Source: JACOTV01 sp964445135
GTDB taxonomy: Bacteria > Patescibacteriota > Microgenomatia > UBA1406 > GWC2-37-13
Direction: 5' to 3'
Assembly (NCBI GenBank): GCA_964445135.1
Contig: CAYUJW010000003.1
Location: 1 to 47,369 of the forward strand
Length of the DNA stretch: 47,369 nucleotides
The position numbers and the translations under genes are program-made. The first letter of the stretch is position 1, and each line of letters begins with the position of its first letter. Below the pieces are notes generated by a model that was not told the DNA's origin, ran no database searches, and was given only the letters and a program-made list of their open reading frames with translations. Below are positions 34,052 through 44,095 of this stretch, one piece after another.

Positions 34052-37000
34052 TTGTACAACATGAAACAGTTACCCCGACATCTACGTGTATTATTCTTCA
34101 GCTTGATGTTTTTTGGTGGGTTAGTAGTGCAGATTGTAGGTTTGATGTCTCCAGCATATGCAGCAGTCGGCATAAATAAGCAGATAAACTTTCAGGGTAA
34201 GGTCGTCAATAGCAACGGGACAAATGTGACTGATGGTAACTACAATTTTGTGTTCAAATTGTGGGACGCATCGAGCGGGGGTTCGACCGTGTGGACTGAG
34301 ACGTGGAATGGTGGCACTTCACAAGTTGCCGTAAACGATGGTGTATTTCGTGCTGCGCTTGGCACACACACCGCATTTCCAGGCTCAGTAGATTTTAACT
34401 CAGACAACTTGTATTTGTCAGTTAACTTCAATGGTGATGGTGACATGTCGCCACGCATCAGATTGACCGCAGTTCCATATGCATTTACCGCCATGACAGT
34501 GGGTGGTCAAAATGGAGAGACAATTGTGAACTCAACGGATGATGAGCTTACGTTTGCGGGGAGTGGAGGCACAAACAATCAGGCTCTTACTTTGCATTTG
34601 GACAACGCATCCCACCCCGTGTTTAGTTCAACGACTGCGACTGCAATTGCATTTGATGAAGATCTGGCGTTTGTTGGTGCACAAACCATTACCACAACTA
34701 CTGGGGATCTTTCCATCAACAGCGCAGGCACATTTCAAGTTGCAGACAACACCGATGTAGCGGGCACATTGACTGCTGGGACTTCAGACGCATTTCAAGT
34801 TTCAGCATCAGGAACCGTAACCGTTGCGGCCGGACAGTCGTATAGCGGTTTGGGTGCGGTCACTGTTTCATCAACAACAAGTGCGCTCACCCTAGATTCT
34901 GGCTCAAACACACTGGTTATTGCTTCATCTGACACAGCACTCACGGCCACAGGGATTACGCTTATCAATTTGGGTGCGGCGCCAGCCATCAATGCGGTAT
35001 CTGGAAATGTCGCGCTTACCGGAGTTGCAACGGGAACGAGCGCGACCCAACTTATTGTGCCGGTTAAAACTGATGCGGGTGACCCGACTGCAACACAGGC
35101 AAATGGTGCGGTTTACTACAATTCAAATTCAGGCAAGTTTCGTTGTTACCAAGCATCGGCATGGACCGATTGTATTGGTTCAGGAGGATTCTCTTCATTT
35201 ACGCTAGATGGCGATGATGCAGATACTGAAGTGGTAGGAGCAAGCGATACATTGCTTGTTGCAGGTGGTACAAATGGAATCGATACAGACGTTTCTGCAA
35301 CTGACACCATCACGCTCAACCTTGACACAACTGAAATCACCACCAACACCTTTGGTGCAGGTGCGGCGTTTGTGTGGACATTTGACGCGGGCGCGACAGA
35401 CCCGGTTATTGAATTTGTATCGGGGGCCATTGGAATCAGCGTAGGAAATGTGGGGATTGGTACAACGGTGCCTGGCGCAAAACTTGAGGTGGCAGGTAAT
35501 TCAGGGACTGCCTTGCGATTTTCTGATGCTACATTTGCAACATGCACCTCGCTTGAAACTGATGCACAAGGTGATGTGACGTGTGGAACTGATGAGGCAG
35601 GTGGCGGAGGCAGTTGGACAGAGAGCGGCACAGATGTGTACTTGACTACCCCCACAAACAATGTGGGAGTCGGAACAACTAATCCTTCAGAAAAACTCCA
35701 TGTAGACGGGAATCTAAAGGTTACTGGCAATTTACAGGTTGGATCAAATGGATTTATGATTTCCAACAATGGCGCAACATCAATGAGCATTGGCACCGCC
35801 GCGTCTCGCACCGAGGCCAAAATTTATGGTGATGTTATTGCAAAGGGTTCTGAAAAAATCATCCCAGTAGCTGGCATTATTGACACATTTTATTACGATA
35901 CATCCAAAGATACCGATGGTGGGCGATGGCGTGAAAGGGCATTTGTTGAAGATTTGTCATGGGCCACAGAAAGTAAGGATGATGCGCCCGGCGATGCGTG
36001 CGTCGTGGCAAGCGATGATCGATGTGGCACGATTGAGTTTCCTGCCAAAGCGCTACTTGTCGTGACTGCCGATGCGCTCTATATTTTTGATGCCTCGACC
36101 AATAATTTGTGGATGAAGTTCACCCAGGCTGCAACTTCCACACTGGGTGCAAATACAAACAATGACCCATCTTCGGTATTTGCCCTCAATGGCGTCGTAT
36201 ATGTCGGAACAAATGGGAGTGCGGCAACAGGCCTCTACGCCGTAGACTTTATCTCCGATCGCATGTGGAACTATGACTCAACGGATCGAGCACAGGCAGA
36301 CAAAAATATTGCAAATCGCAACACTACCGTTACGTACAATGTTGACACAAGAACAATATTTGATCTTGGAAATGACACAGGGTGGGATCAGGTGAATGAT
36401 GTGCATGGGGCAGTTCAATTAGGAAGCACGAGCGCTAATCCTGTAGCAGGCGTGACACTCATTGGCATTGCAACCAATTCGGGAATGGGAGTAATCAACC
36501 TCTCGCACCAGCGTTATCTTGCATACTCCGATATCACCGATCACGAGTATGAAGCAATATTTGTGAGTCGACGTGGACGCTTGTACGGGCTCAATTCAAC
36601 GCTTGATCAACTTGAAAGGTGGATAAATATTGACATCGACCAGATAAGTGAGGAAAACGGCGGTGTAGATAGAATATGGGATGAAACAACAACTCCCTCG
36701 CTAAGTAAAACTACCCCCGTCATCAACACTAATTCGCCGGACGCCTTGGAAGTGTCAGAGCGCGGCTCATTGGCCACTGACGCCGGATTAGATGACATCA
36801 TTTTTGTGGGGCACAGCTTGGGAATGGTTGAGGTTCATGACAATTCAACCGCTGCAAATGCTGGGTTTTCACGAGTCGTAAATGCCGCGCGATATGGACC
36901 GTTGATACCTGGCACCATGCGCGCCCATCTTCCGATGGATGATGCATCGGGTGATGTGGTTGATGCAACATATAGAAACAATGTATTTGAGGCAAAGGGT

Positions 37001-40000
37001 TCGCCGACCTATGGAGTAGATGGGGCTCGAGGACGGGCTATTGCATTTAATGGCACTTCACAATACCTCTGTTCCGATACAAATAATGATGGCGCATGTG
37101 ACGTTGACACGGATTTTGATATGGGTACCACGGGCGCCACGATTACCGGTTGGTTTAAGCATTCAACGACAGCGCCGGTTACCACGCCTGATGTGGTGTT
37201 TGCCAAATGTTTTACAACAACTCCTGCCCAGGCGACAGGATGCATAACTGTCTGGATGAATACGACTGGCACCATGACGGCTGCGATTGATGATGATGCA
37301 ACGTGGACCATGGGAACTGCGGCATCATTTGATCAGTCGTACTCTTCAACACAAACCTTTAACGATGGACAATGGCATTTCTTCGCACTGTCCCGAACCA
37401 ATGCTTCAGGAATTACGTATTTCTCAATAGACGGAAAGGTAATGACCGTCGCAGGCACAGCACCAACTCTGACACTTACTGGATCACAGATTGTCGGTAT
37501 TGGTGCTGACTGCAATAGTGCTGCATGTGGGACAGGGAGCAACATGTGGGATGGATCGTTGGACGACATTACCTGGTCATCAGGTGGTGCCACTACAACT
37601 GACACTATCACAGCAGTCCAAGCACGCCGATTGTATAATGACGCACGACCCGCCCTGAGCAAGAAAACGATCGTTGTGGACAATGCAACAGCTGGATCGA
37701 CAACCACACTTGAAGATACGGGTGAAGCGTGGACAACAAACGAGTTTGCCGGAATGATTGTTGTGATAACAGGGGGCACAGGCGCTGGACAATCCCGCCG
37801 TGTTGTCTCAAATACAAACAATACGCTCACCGTGACTCCTGCATTTTCGACCGCACCAGACACCACGAGTGATTTTAAGATTGATCACGAAGCACTATAT
37901 GGAACTTCAAATAATGTGCGCGCAATTGGTATAACTCAGCCAAATTTCAATGCGCCTCGCGAACTCTGTGTTGGTACCAATGACGCCTCAGATGGTGGGG
38001 GCGTGACGTGTTATCGTGGACCAAACGGTCACGGCATAGTGACTGAGGTATACCATTCGGATAGTGAAAAAACAGATGATTCTGCCGCTGAATGGACGGG
38101 AACAAACTACGATGACATTCGCTCAATTTCTTTGTTTGATACGGGGACACTTATCGGTTCTGAAGGACATGCGTGGACCGACACGCGCGATATGAATATG
38201 CACCAAGTGTTTGGATATATGAATCAGCAAATTTTTAATTTGCAGCAGGAGATTACAGTCGATACAAGAACCGCCCTCGGTCCAGAAGTTGGTTTTTCAG
38301 GCGGCGCAGATTTGGCTGAATATTATTATTCTGAGCAAGATTTGCCGCCAGGTTCGGTGGTAGCTATTGACCATGAGTCGGCAGTCGGGGGCATTGTTGG
38401 ATCACAACGCCCGTATCAAGAAGATATCTTGGGGGTAGTTGCCACAGCTCCAGGATTAGTACTTGGAGAAGATCATGGGGTAGGGAGTCACAAAGTAGCA
38501 TTGGTTGGGCGTATTCCGGTGTTGGTTACTTCGGAAAATGGAAAAATTAAAACAGGGGATCGAATAACAAGTTCCTCAGTTGGAGGATATGGTATGCGAG
38601 CTGTTGAAGCAGGACGCGTGTTGGGTGTTGCGCTCGAGACTATGAACGAATCAAATATCATAACCTGCCCGATTGGCATATTGCCAGGTGAGCAGTGCGC
38701 AACCATTGGTGTGTTTGTAAACCTTGCCGACTATTATGGTTTGCCAGTCGAGATGGTAATGGAAGAGAATGCAAGTGCCGCGGGTGTAAATGAACAGACA
38801 CATGCCCTAGATGCATTGACACCACTTATGGAAGGCAACACCTCGACTGAATCATCAAAACTTGAAAAATCAGGCAAAATACTCTCATTTTTGCACCAAC
38901 AGAAATTGGCTAAGACCACGCTTACCTCGGAAATTCTCGCAGACCGTTTGGTCAGCATTGATACACTCAGTGACTCAATATATGCAAATAAAATCTACGC
39001 AATGGAAATTACGGCAGGCACCATACGGGCTGGGTCAATTGAGGGAATTGAGGGATTGGTTGTAGATATCTTGGCGAAAAACAAGATATCAAGCCGCAGT
39101 GCAACACTTGATGTGGCATCAGAAAGTGCGCATGCAAAGGATCAAAATCCCCCCAACGAAACATCATTTGCCAGTTGGGTTCGATCAGCAATTACATTTT
39201 TTAACACCGTATTGTTTAAGGGGAATGTTGAGTTTGAGAAATTCGTGACGTTTAACAATGATACTGCAGGATATGCCGAAGTGAAAGAAGGCGAGCGCTT
39301 TGTTGAAGTAACGTTTAAAAATGAATATGTGATTGAGCCGATTGTAAACACAACAATAAACATTCCTACGTTAAGTCAGTCACAGTTTGAACAGTATATT
39401 ATTGATGGATTGTGTAGTGCCGCCGATGGAATTCAAGTATGTCAGCGAAGTATTGTTGAAAAAACACTTGCAAAAGATGTGAAATATATCGTTTCAAACG
39501 TCACGACAAAAGGGTTTCTCATCGAGCTCCAACAGAGCTTGTCATCAGATGTTCGCTTTTCTTGGAGTGCATTAGCGGTCAAAGACCCTCAAACTTCACG
39601 TAATAAAACTATTGCGCAGGTTGCCGAATCTACTGCGTCTCTTGAACACACAACAAGTACGACAAGTGCCAGTGTGCTGGGCATACAAAGCATCGTGCCT
39701 GACGTTGTAGCAAGTGATTCTTCGCAGCTGCCTCGCGTAAGGGTTGAAAAGACCGAGCTTGGATATCTGCGAATTCGCGAGCTTCCAGGTACAGCAAGTT
39801 TGGAAGTCGGACGCATTCCTGAGGGAGCAATTACAGCCTATCGTGAGAAGCAAAACGGTTGGTACAAGATAGAATATGGGCCAGTTCAAGGATGGGTAAG
39901 TGGTGAATATGTATCTCAAACTCACGAATTATTGACAAGTGTCATATCTCAATCTGCGCCGGCAGCCACTCCGTCTGTCTCTCCAACTACAATACCACTT

Positions 40001-40243
40001 CCAAGTGAGCCAATACCAACCTCAACGGTGGCAATGAGTGAAGATTCACAATTGGTCATAATTGAACCAACTGAAACAGGATATTTGAGGCTCAGGAGCA
40101 AGCCAAATTCATATTCAGAGTCACTGGCTGAAGTACCCGAGGGTATACGATTGCCTTATCGTGAAAAAGAAAATGGATGGTATATGGTTGAATATGAGGG
40201 GAAAGTGGGCTGGATTAGTGGGGAATATGCAAAGCCAGAATAA
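34052..40243 (+). CDS. Giant secreted fibre-like surface protein with LamG and two SH3 domains
   Basis: A 2063-residue secreted protein. It starts at TTG 34052 (best ribosome-site spacing) or ATG 34061. After a signal peptide (to about 38) comes a domain starting INKQINFQGKVV, then long beta-repeat stretches with VGIGTTVPGAKLEVAG and VGVGTTNPSEKLHVDG, as in tail-fibre/S74-type proteins. A seven-strand region (about 610-960), a LamG-like sandwich (about 965-1200), the ADLAEYYYSEQDL domain (about 1415-1565), a coiled linker, the DTAGYA to FSWSALAV domain (about 1735-1850) and two SH3b domains (about 1893-1956 and 1998-2061) follow. SH3b domains usually bind wall peptides. The ADLAE and DTAGYA parts match the protein at 1-1719. 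Likely the main adhesin or fibre of the cell. Confidence 0.88.
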   Translation: MYNMKQLPRHLRVLFFSLMFFGGLVVQIVGLMSPAYAAVGINKQINFQGKVVNSNGTNVTDGNYNFVFKLWDASSGGSTVWTETWNGGTSQVAVNDGVFRAALGTHTAFPGSVDFNSDNLYLSVNFNGDGDMSPRIRLTAVPYAFTAMTVGGQNGETIVNSTDDELTFAGSGGTNNQALTLHLDNASHPVFSSTTATAIAFDEDLAFVGAQTITTTTGDLSINSAGTFQVADNTDVAGTLTAGTSDAFQVSASGTVTVAAGQSYSGLGAVTVSSTTSALTLDSGSNTLVIASSDTALTATGITLINLGAAPAINAVSGNVALTGVATGTSATQLIVPVKTDAGDPTATQANGAVYYNSNSGKFRCYQASAWTDCIGSGGFSSFTLDGDDADTEVVGASDTLLVAGGTNGIDTDVSATDTITLNLDTTEITTNTFGAGAAFVWTFDAGATDPVIEFVSGAIGISVGNVGIGTTVPGAKLEVAGNSGTALRFSDATFATCTSLETDAQGDVTCGTDEAGGGGSWTESGTDVYLTTPTNNVGVGTTNPSEKLHVDGNLKVTGNLQVGSNGFMISNNGATSMSIGTAASRTEAKIYGDVIAKGSEKIIPVAGIIDTFYYDTSKDTDGGRWRERAFVEDLSWATESKDDAPGDACVVASDDRCGTIEFPAKALLVVTADALYIFDASTNNLWMKFTQAATSTLGANTNNDPSSVFALNGVVYVGTNGSAATGLYAVDFISDRMWNYDSTDRAQADKNIANRNTTVTYNVDTRTIFDLGNDTGWDQVNDVHGAVQLGSTSANPVAGVTLIGIATNSGMGVINLSHQRYLAYSDITDHEYEAIFVSRRGRLYGLNSTLDQLERWINIDIDQISEENGGVDRIWDETTTPSLSKTTPVINTNSPDALEVSERGSLATDAGLDDIIFVGHSLGMVEVHDNSTAANAGFSRVVNAARYGPLIPGTMRAHLPMDDASGDVVDATYRNNVFEAKGSPTYGVDGARGRAIAFNGTSQYLCSDTNNDGACDVDTDFDMGTTGATITGWFKHSTTAPVTTPDVVFAKCFTTTPAQATGCITVWMNTTGTMTAAIDDDATWTMGTAASFDQSYSSTQTFNDGQWHFFALSRTNASGITYFSIDGKVMTVAGTAPTLTLTGSQIVGIGADCNSAACGTGSNMWDGSLDDITWSSGGATTTDTITAVQARRLYNDARPALSKKTIVVDNATAGSTTTLEDTGEAWTTNEFAGMIVVITGGTGAGQSRRVVSNTNNTLTVTPAFSTAPDTTSDFKIDHEALYGTSNNVRAIGITQPNFNAPRELCVGTNDASDGGGVTCYRGPNGHGIVTEVYHSDSEKTDDSAAEWTGTNYDDIRSISLFDTGTLIGSEGHAWTDTRDMNMHQVFGYMNQQIFNLQQEITVDTRTALGPEVGFSGGADLAEYYYSEQDLPPGSVVAIDHESAVGGIVGSQRPYQEDILGVVATAPGLVLGEDHGVGSHKVALVGRIPVLVTSENGKIKTGDRITSSSVGGYGMRAVEAGRVLGVALETMNESNIITCPIGILPGEQCATIGVFVNLADYYGLPVEMVMEENASAAGVNEQTHALDALTPLMEGNTSTESSKLEKSGKILSFLHQQKLAKTTLTSEILADRLVSIDTLSDSIYANKIYAMEITAGTIRAGSIEGIEGLVVDILAKNKISSRSATLDVASESAHAKDQNPPNETSFASWVRSAITFFNTVLFKGNVEFEKFVTFNNDTAGYAEVKEGERFVEVTFKNEYVIEPIVNTTINIPTLSQSQFEQYIIDGLCSAADGIQVCQRSIVEKTLAKDVKYIVSNVTTKGFLIELQQSLSSDVRFSWSALAVKDPQTSRNKTIAQVAESTASLEHTTSTTSASVLGIQSIVPDVVASDSSQLPRVRVEKTELGYLRIRELPGTASLEVGRIPEGAITAYREKQNGWYKIEYGPVQGWVSGEYVSQTHELLTSVISQSAPAATPSVSPTTIPLPSEPIPTSTVAMSEDSQLVIIEPTETGYLRLRSKPNSYSESLAEVPEGIRLPYREKENGWYMVEYEGKVGWISGEYAKPE

Positions 40244-40284
40244 ATATGCTTGGTTTGTTGCCATAATTTGTTATCATAGTTACT

Positions 40285-41982
40285 ATGAAAATGCGGTTTG
40301 TGATGCTTGGGTTTGTGCTTCTTGCTAATCTGCTTTACGCACCTTTGGCGCGGGCTGAAACGATCAACTCTTTTGACACTACATTTGAAGTAAATACCGA
40401 CGGTACGGTCACGGTTGAAGAGCAGATTCAATATGATTTTGAAGGTGTTTCGCGTCATGGAATATTTCGTGATATTGAGATGATTAAAACAAATGCCGAC
40501 GGCACACAATATCGTCTGAATATTGATGATATCGAAGTGCTTGATGAGGCGGGGCGCGCACAACCATTTGTTACAACGACTAAAAAAAGCTCAGGAAGTG
40601 AGCGGGTGTCGCTGAAAATTGGTGATCCGGCCGCCACGATATCTGGTCAAAAACTCTACATCATTCGCTACGATGTCTCAGGTGCAATCACCTATTTTTC
40701 AGATCATGATGAGCTCTATTGGAATATCACGGGCAACGATTGGACCGTGCCAATTGATGTGGCATCGGCCACAGTCCAACTTCCAACCGATGCAACAACG
40801 GAGGCGGCGCTTCAGACGACATGCTATGCGGGGCAGGCGGGTTCGACTGAAGCTGACTGCCAAGCAAAAGTAGACTCAGAACGTCAAATAAGTGTTGTTG
40901 CAGCAAATCTGGGGGCCGGAGAAGGGGTGACGTTTGTTGCTGGATTTCCCAAAGGCATGGTGGCACAGCTTGAACCTGAGCTTTATACGCCTGGGAAAAT
41001 GGGGATTGGCCAAATAGTACTTATACTGCTTGCTATTGTTTTTGGCATTGTGTGGTATGTGTTATTACCTTTTTGGATAGTATGGAAATGGTATAAAAAT
41101 GGGCGCGATCCAAAGCCTGCAGGAACGGGGGTATTAAGCGCATCTTTTGATGTACCAAAACTCAAAAACGGTCAGCACCTCACACCTGCTGAAGTGGGAA
41201 CCTTGATTGATGAGCATGTGCATACCCATGATATTATTGCGGCGATTGTTGACTTGGCCAGGCGAGGATATCTTCGGATTGAGGAGCGAGCAAAAAAAGA
41301 CTTTTGGTTGACGAAAATAAAAAGCCCTACTCAGCACGAAAAAGGCCTGCAAAAATACGAACACATCATATTGCAAAAACTGTTTGCCACGGGAGATGAG
41401 GTGCGAATTAAAACCACCGACTTAACAGATATGCATAGGCTCGCCGCAACGTCGCTCAATGAAGCGATGGTAATGCGCGGTTTTTTTGCTCGTCGACCAG
41501 ACAAAATTCGCAATCCCTACACGGTACTTGCATTCTTGAGCGTGTTTTCTATGAATATCGTACTTGCCTTGGCCGCCTTGTTTGCGGGGCGCGGCATGCC
41601 AAGAAAATCTGAAGATGGGGTGTTGGTTGCAAATCAAGCAAAGTCACTTAAAAACTTCATAAGTAGTCAAAAGCGCCAAATGGAGTTTCAGGCTCTCAAT
41701 CAGATGACATTTGAGAAGTTCTTGCCATATGCTGTCGCGTTTGGTGTTGAAAAAGTATGGGCAAAACGATTTGCCGATGTGCCGTTTACGCAGCCATCAT
41801 GGTACAGCTCACAGGTCTCGAGTCACTTTACCGCTCAAACCTTTACCAATTCCTTATCCTCATCGATGGGGGGCGTTGCCGCAAGTATGACCCCCACGAG
41901 CAGCTCAACTGGGCACTCCTCGGGTTTTTCAGGAGGCTCAAGTGGAGGTGGAGGAGGGGGTGGCGGAGGCGGTAGTTGGTAG
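40285..41982 (+). CDS. DUF2207 (YciQ-like) membrane protein with Gly-rich tail
   Basis: A 565-residue protein with a signal peptide (1-25), an extracellular DUF2207 domain (about 28-230) starting INSFDTTFEVNTDGTVTVEEQI with RHGIFRDI, a membrane helix (about 237-263), a cytoplasmic winged-helix-like part (LTPAEVGTLIDEHVHTHDIIAAIVDLARRGYLRIEE), a further helix near 415-435, and the tail GGSSGGGGGGGGGGSW. This domain order is typical of the family. Function is unknown. TATCAT ends seven bases before the ATG. It follows the giant gene by 41 bases, but with its own -10. Confidence 0.9.
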   Translation: MKMRFVMLGFVLLANLLYAPLARAETINSFDTTFEVNTDGTVTVEEQIQYDFEGVSRHGIFRDIEMIKTNADGTQYRLNIDDIEVLDEAGRAQPFVTTTKKSSGSERVSLKIGDPAATISGQKLYIIRYDVSGAITYFSDHDELYWNITGNDWTVPIDVASATVQLPTDATTEAALQTTCYAGQAGSTEADCQAKVDSERQISVVAANLGAGEGVTFVAGFPKGMVAQLEPELYTPGKMGIGQIVLILLAIVFGIVWYVLLPFWIVWKWYKNGRDPKPAGTGVLSASFDVPKLKNGQHLTPAEVGTLIDEHVHTHDIIAAIVDLARRGYLRIEERAKKDFWLTKIKSPTQHEKGLQKYEHIILQKLFATGDEVRIKTTDLTDMHRLAATSLNEAMVMRGFFARRPDKIRNPYTVLAFLSVFSMNIVLALAALFAGRGMPRKSEDGVLVANQAKSLKNFISSQKRQMEFQALNQMTFEKFLPYAVAFGVEKVWAKRFADVPFTQPSWYSSQVSSHFTAQTFTNSLSSSMGGVAASMTPTSSSTGHSSGFSGGSSGGGGGGGGGGSW

Positions 41983-42116
41983 TGTTTTGTTACAAGATGT
42001 GGTATGATTGATATGTTCAAGTAAATACTTTCTGTGACTTTCTTAAAAAGGTTCGTTAGTTTTCCTTGCGCAACACTCAAATAACTTAAACACAGAAATG
42101 GAGGTGAGCAAGAAAT

Positions 42117-42431
42117 ATGGATAAAAAGAAATTGTTTGTTGGTGGCCTACCATGGGCTATTACCAACGAGACGCTCACCGAACTCTTTAGTGAATTCGGA
42201 GACGTTGCTGAAGCAGTTGTCATCACCGATCGCGCAACCGGACGCTCAAAAGGCTTCGGTTTCGTAACCTTCACCACTGAAGAAGCCGCACAAAATGCGT
42301 TAGCTTTGGACGGACGTGAAGTTGAGGGTAGAACAATCATCGTGAACGTGGCTAAGCCACGCGAAGAGCGACCATCAGGATTCGCCCCTCGTAACAATGA
42401 TTTTCGACGCGACACTCGCCGACGAAACTAA
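42117..42431 (+). CDS. RNA-binding protein with single RRM
   Basis: A 104-residue protein with one RNA recognition motif: RNP2 LFVGGL (6-11) and RNP1 KGFGFVTF (about 45-52), then an Arg-rich tail. Glycine-rich RRM proteins of this size (Rbp type) are cold- or growth-regulated RNA chaperones in cyanobacteria and many other bacteria. A strong GGAGGTGA site precedes the ATG, and the 134-base upstream gap probably contains a leader. Two hairpins follow. Confidence 0.95.
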   Translation: MDKKKLFVGGLPWAITNETLTELFSEFGDVAEAVVITDRATGRSKGFGFVTFTTEEAAQNALALDGREVEGRTIIVNVAKPREERPSGFAPRNNDFRRDTRRRN

Positions 42432-42441
42432 ACCAAACTTT

Positions 42442-42466
42442 GTTGGGCTCAGATAATGAGTCCGAC
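42442..42466 (+). terminator. 10-base-pair hairpin downstream of the RRM gene
   Basis: GTTGGGCTCA pairs with TGAGTCCGAC around a 5-base loop; there is no T-run directly after it. It may protect or regulate the RRM message rather than terminate it. Confidence 0.45.
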
Positions 42467-42475
42467 CAGAAATCA

Positions 42476-42515
42476 AGCAGGGTGCTATTTTGCAAAAAAT
42501 ACCCCTGCTTTTTTT
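42476..42515 (+). terminator. Rho-independent terminator of the RRM gene
   Basis: AGCAGGG (42476-42482) pairs with CCCTGCT (42503-42509); TATTTT pairs with AAAATA inside; seven T residues follow. Confidence 0.85.
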
Positions 42516-42521
42516 GTGGCC

Positions 42522-43937
42522 TCAAACCCATTCAGGTTGCAGCACAACGGGCACAATATTTCTTGAACGCGTGTTGGTCATGATGTGGCGCGCAAGGATT
42601 TTGTACACATCGAGGTTGAAGTTGTAGTCATTTACATATTCCCATCTCATGTCCTGCCCCTCATATATGATTTTGCCGATAAAACACCATTTATCAATCA
42701 CATAGCCATCTGCACGTTCGGGATCGGTTGGGTCGCGCTCAAGAATGGCAATGGCACTGTCAAATGGCCACCTCTTCACTGATTGGGCAGCAAGCGCGGC
42801 CAAAAGACGCCCGTTGTATAAAACAGCAGGTTCAATCCCCAGACATGCGCCACGACAAACGCCAAGCTTGTGGGCAAAACAAGAAGATCCTTTCTCAAGC
42901 CCCATCAATATGCCGCATAACCCATGCTCTTTCAGGAGAGTAGACAGGGAATTTTTCATCTGCACGCGATTTTTATAAATGCCGACAATAGAGTCAAGAT
43001 CTTCTGGTCCAATCGTGGTAATCGTCTCTGTGTACAAACTTAGGTAGCCTGCGGAGTTTGGACGAGTTCGTACAACAAGGAGACTATTGGTCTGACGCAA
43101 TGTGCGGTTATAGAGTGGCTGCAGTGTCTTGATGAGATGTTGCTCAAGCAAGAGGGCGCCGAGCTCGCCCGTCGTGGGGCGGACTTCCAAATCAATGGTT
43201 TGGCGCGCAATATTCATTTCAGTTGAGCGTTTATGTACGCTTGAAAAATGAGAAAGGAGGCGCGTCCGAACATGTATACTTTTTCCCACGTAAAGCGGCA
43301 CATGGCCCTCGCCGTAGAGGATATATACGCCCGGCGTATCTGCAACTGCTGCCAAAAGGCGAGCATCCAAATTGGCGGGAAGTGAAGGCTGGCGCATGAG
43401 GGCATTGACGACTTGCTCAAGCGCCGCTTCATCGGTCTCGCGAATAATTTTTTGATAAAAATCGCAGATGACCTGCGCGTCGCCCAAGGCGCGATGCCGA
43501 TTCTCGCAGACCAAATTATGATGCATCATTACGCTATCTAAATTATGTCGGGGATGGTGGGGAAAGAGGGCGCGCGAAAGGCGCACAGTACAGAGTTTTT
43601 TAGGTGAAAATGAATATCCCAGTTGTTCAAAATGATTTTTCACAAACCCATGATCAAATCCTACATTGTGCGCAACAAACACGTATCCTTCAAGTCGTTC
43701 ATAGATCGTTTGCGCAACACCCTCAAAGTCCGGTGCATGTTCAAGCTCATGGGGAAGTATCGAGGTCAATTCGCTAATAAAAGGTGAGATTGGCCGCATT
43801 GGATTAATGAGCGTCTCATAGACATCGCGCACCACGCCATCGTCAACGCGTACAATTGCGATTTCAATGATGCGATCATGTACGACGCTCGTCCCGGTTG
43901 TTTCAATATCGACAAAAGCTAGTTTGGTAGGCAGCAT
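42522..43937 (-). CDS. DEDDh exonuclease fused to a GIY-YIG (UvrC-N-like) nuclease domain
   Basis: The product is about 471 residues. The first domain (about 1-170) is a DnaQ-type 3'-5' exonuclease: FVDIETTG holds the first acidic pair, AHNVGFDHGF the second motif and HRALGDA the final His/Asp. The second domain (from about 190) is UvrC/Cho-like GIY-YIG: PGVYILYGEGHVPLYVGKS with Arg in VRTRLLSHF and Glu in LGALLLEQHLIK. The rest resembles UvrC (CRGACLGIE). Such fusions occur in actinobacteria and other phyla and are linked to DNA repair. I chose the ATG of MLPTKLAFVDIETTG; starts at 43994 or 44036 are possible. Confidence 0.88.
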   Translation of the reverse strand: MLPTKLAFVDIETTGTSVVHDRIIEIAIVRVDDGVVRDVYETLINPMRPISPFISELTSILPHELEHAPDFEGVAQTIYERLEGYVFVAHNVGFDHGFVKNHFEQLGYSFSPKKLCTVRLSRALFPHHPRHNLDSVMMHHNLVCENRHRALGDAQVICDFYQKIIRETDEAALEQVVNALMRQPSLPANLDARLLAAVADTPGVYILYGEGHVPLYVGKSIHVRTRLLSHFSSVHKRSTEMNIARQTIDLEVRPTTGELGALLLEQHLIKTLQPLYNRTLRQTNSLLVVRTRPNSAGYLSLYTETITTIGPEDLDSIVGIYKNRVQMKNSLSTLLKEHGLCGILMGLEKGSSCFAHKLGVCRGACLGIEPAVLYNGRLLAALAAQSVKRWPFDSAIAILERDPTDPERADGYVIDKWCFIGKIIYEGQDMRWEYVNDYNFNLDVYKILARHIMTNTRSRNIVPVVLQPEWV

Positions 43938-44095
43938 ACTGCCTGTAATCTTACCAAGGAAGCGGCTTTGTTTGATGTAAAAATCTATACTCATGGCACA
44001 CGGATTTCTCCAAGCACGACATGAGTTGTCAATCATTTCAAGTGTGAAGCAGTTATAATTGAGGATCGGAATAATTACTAATTAACATAAATTAC

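Noticed and set aside
34052..40243. LPxTG-like sorting signal (LPGTAS near residue 1912)
   Set aside because: It lies inside an SH3 domain and is not followed by a hydrophobic C-terminal tail.
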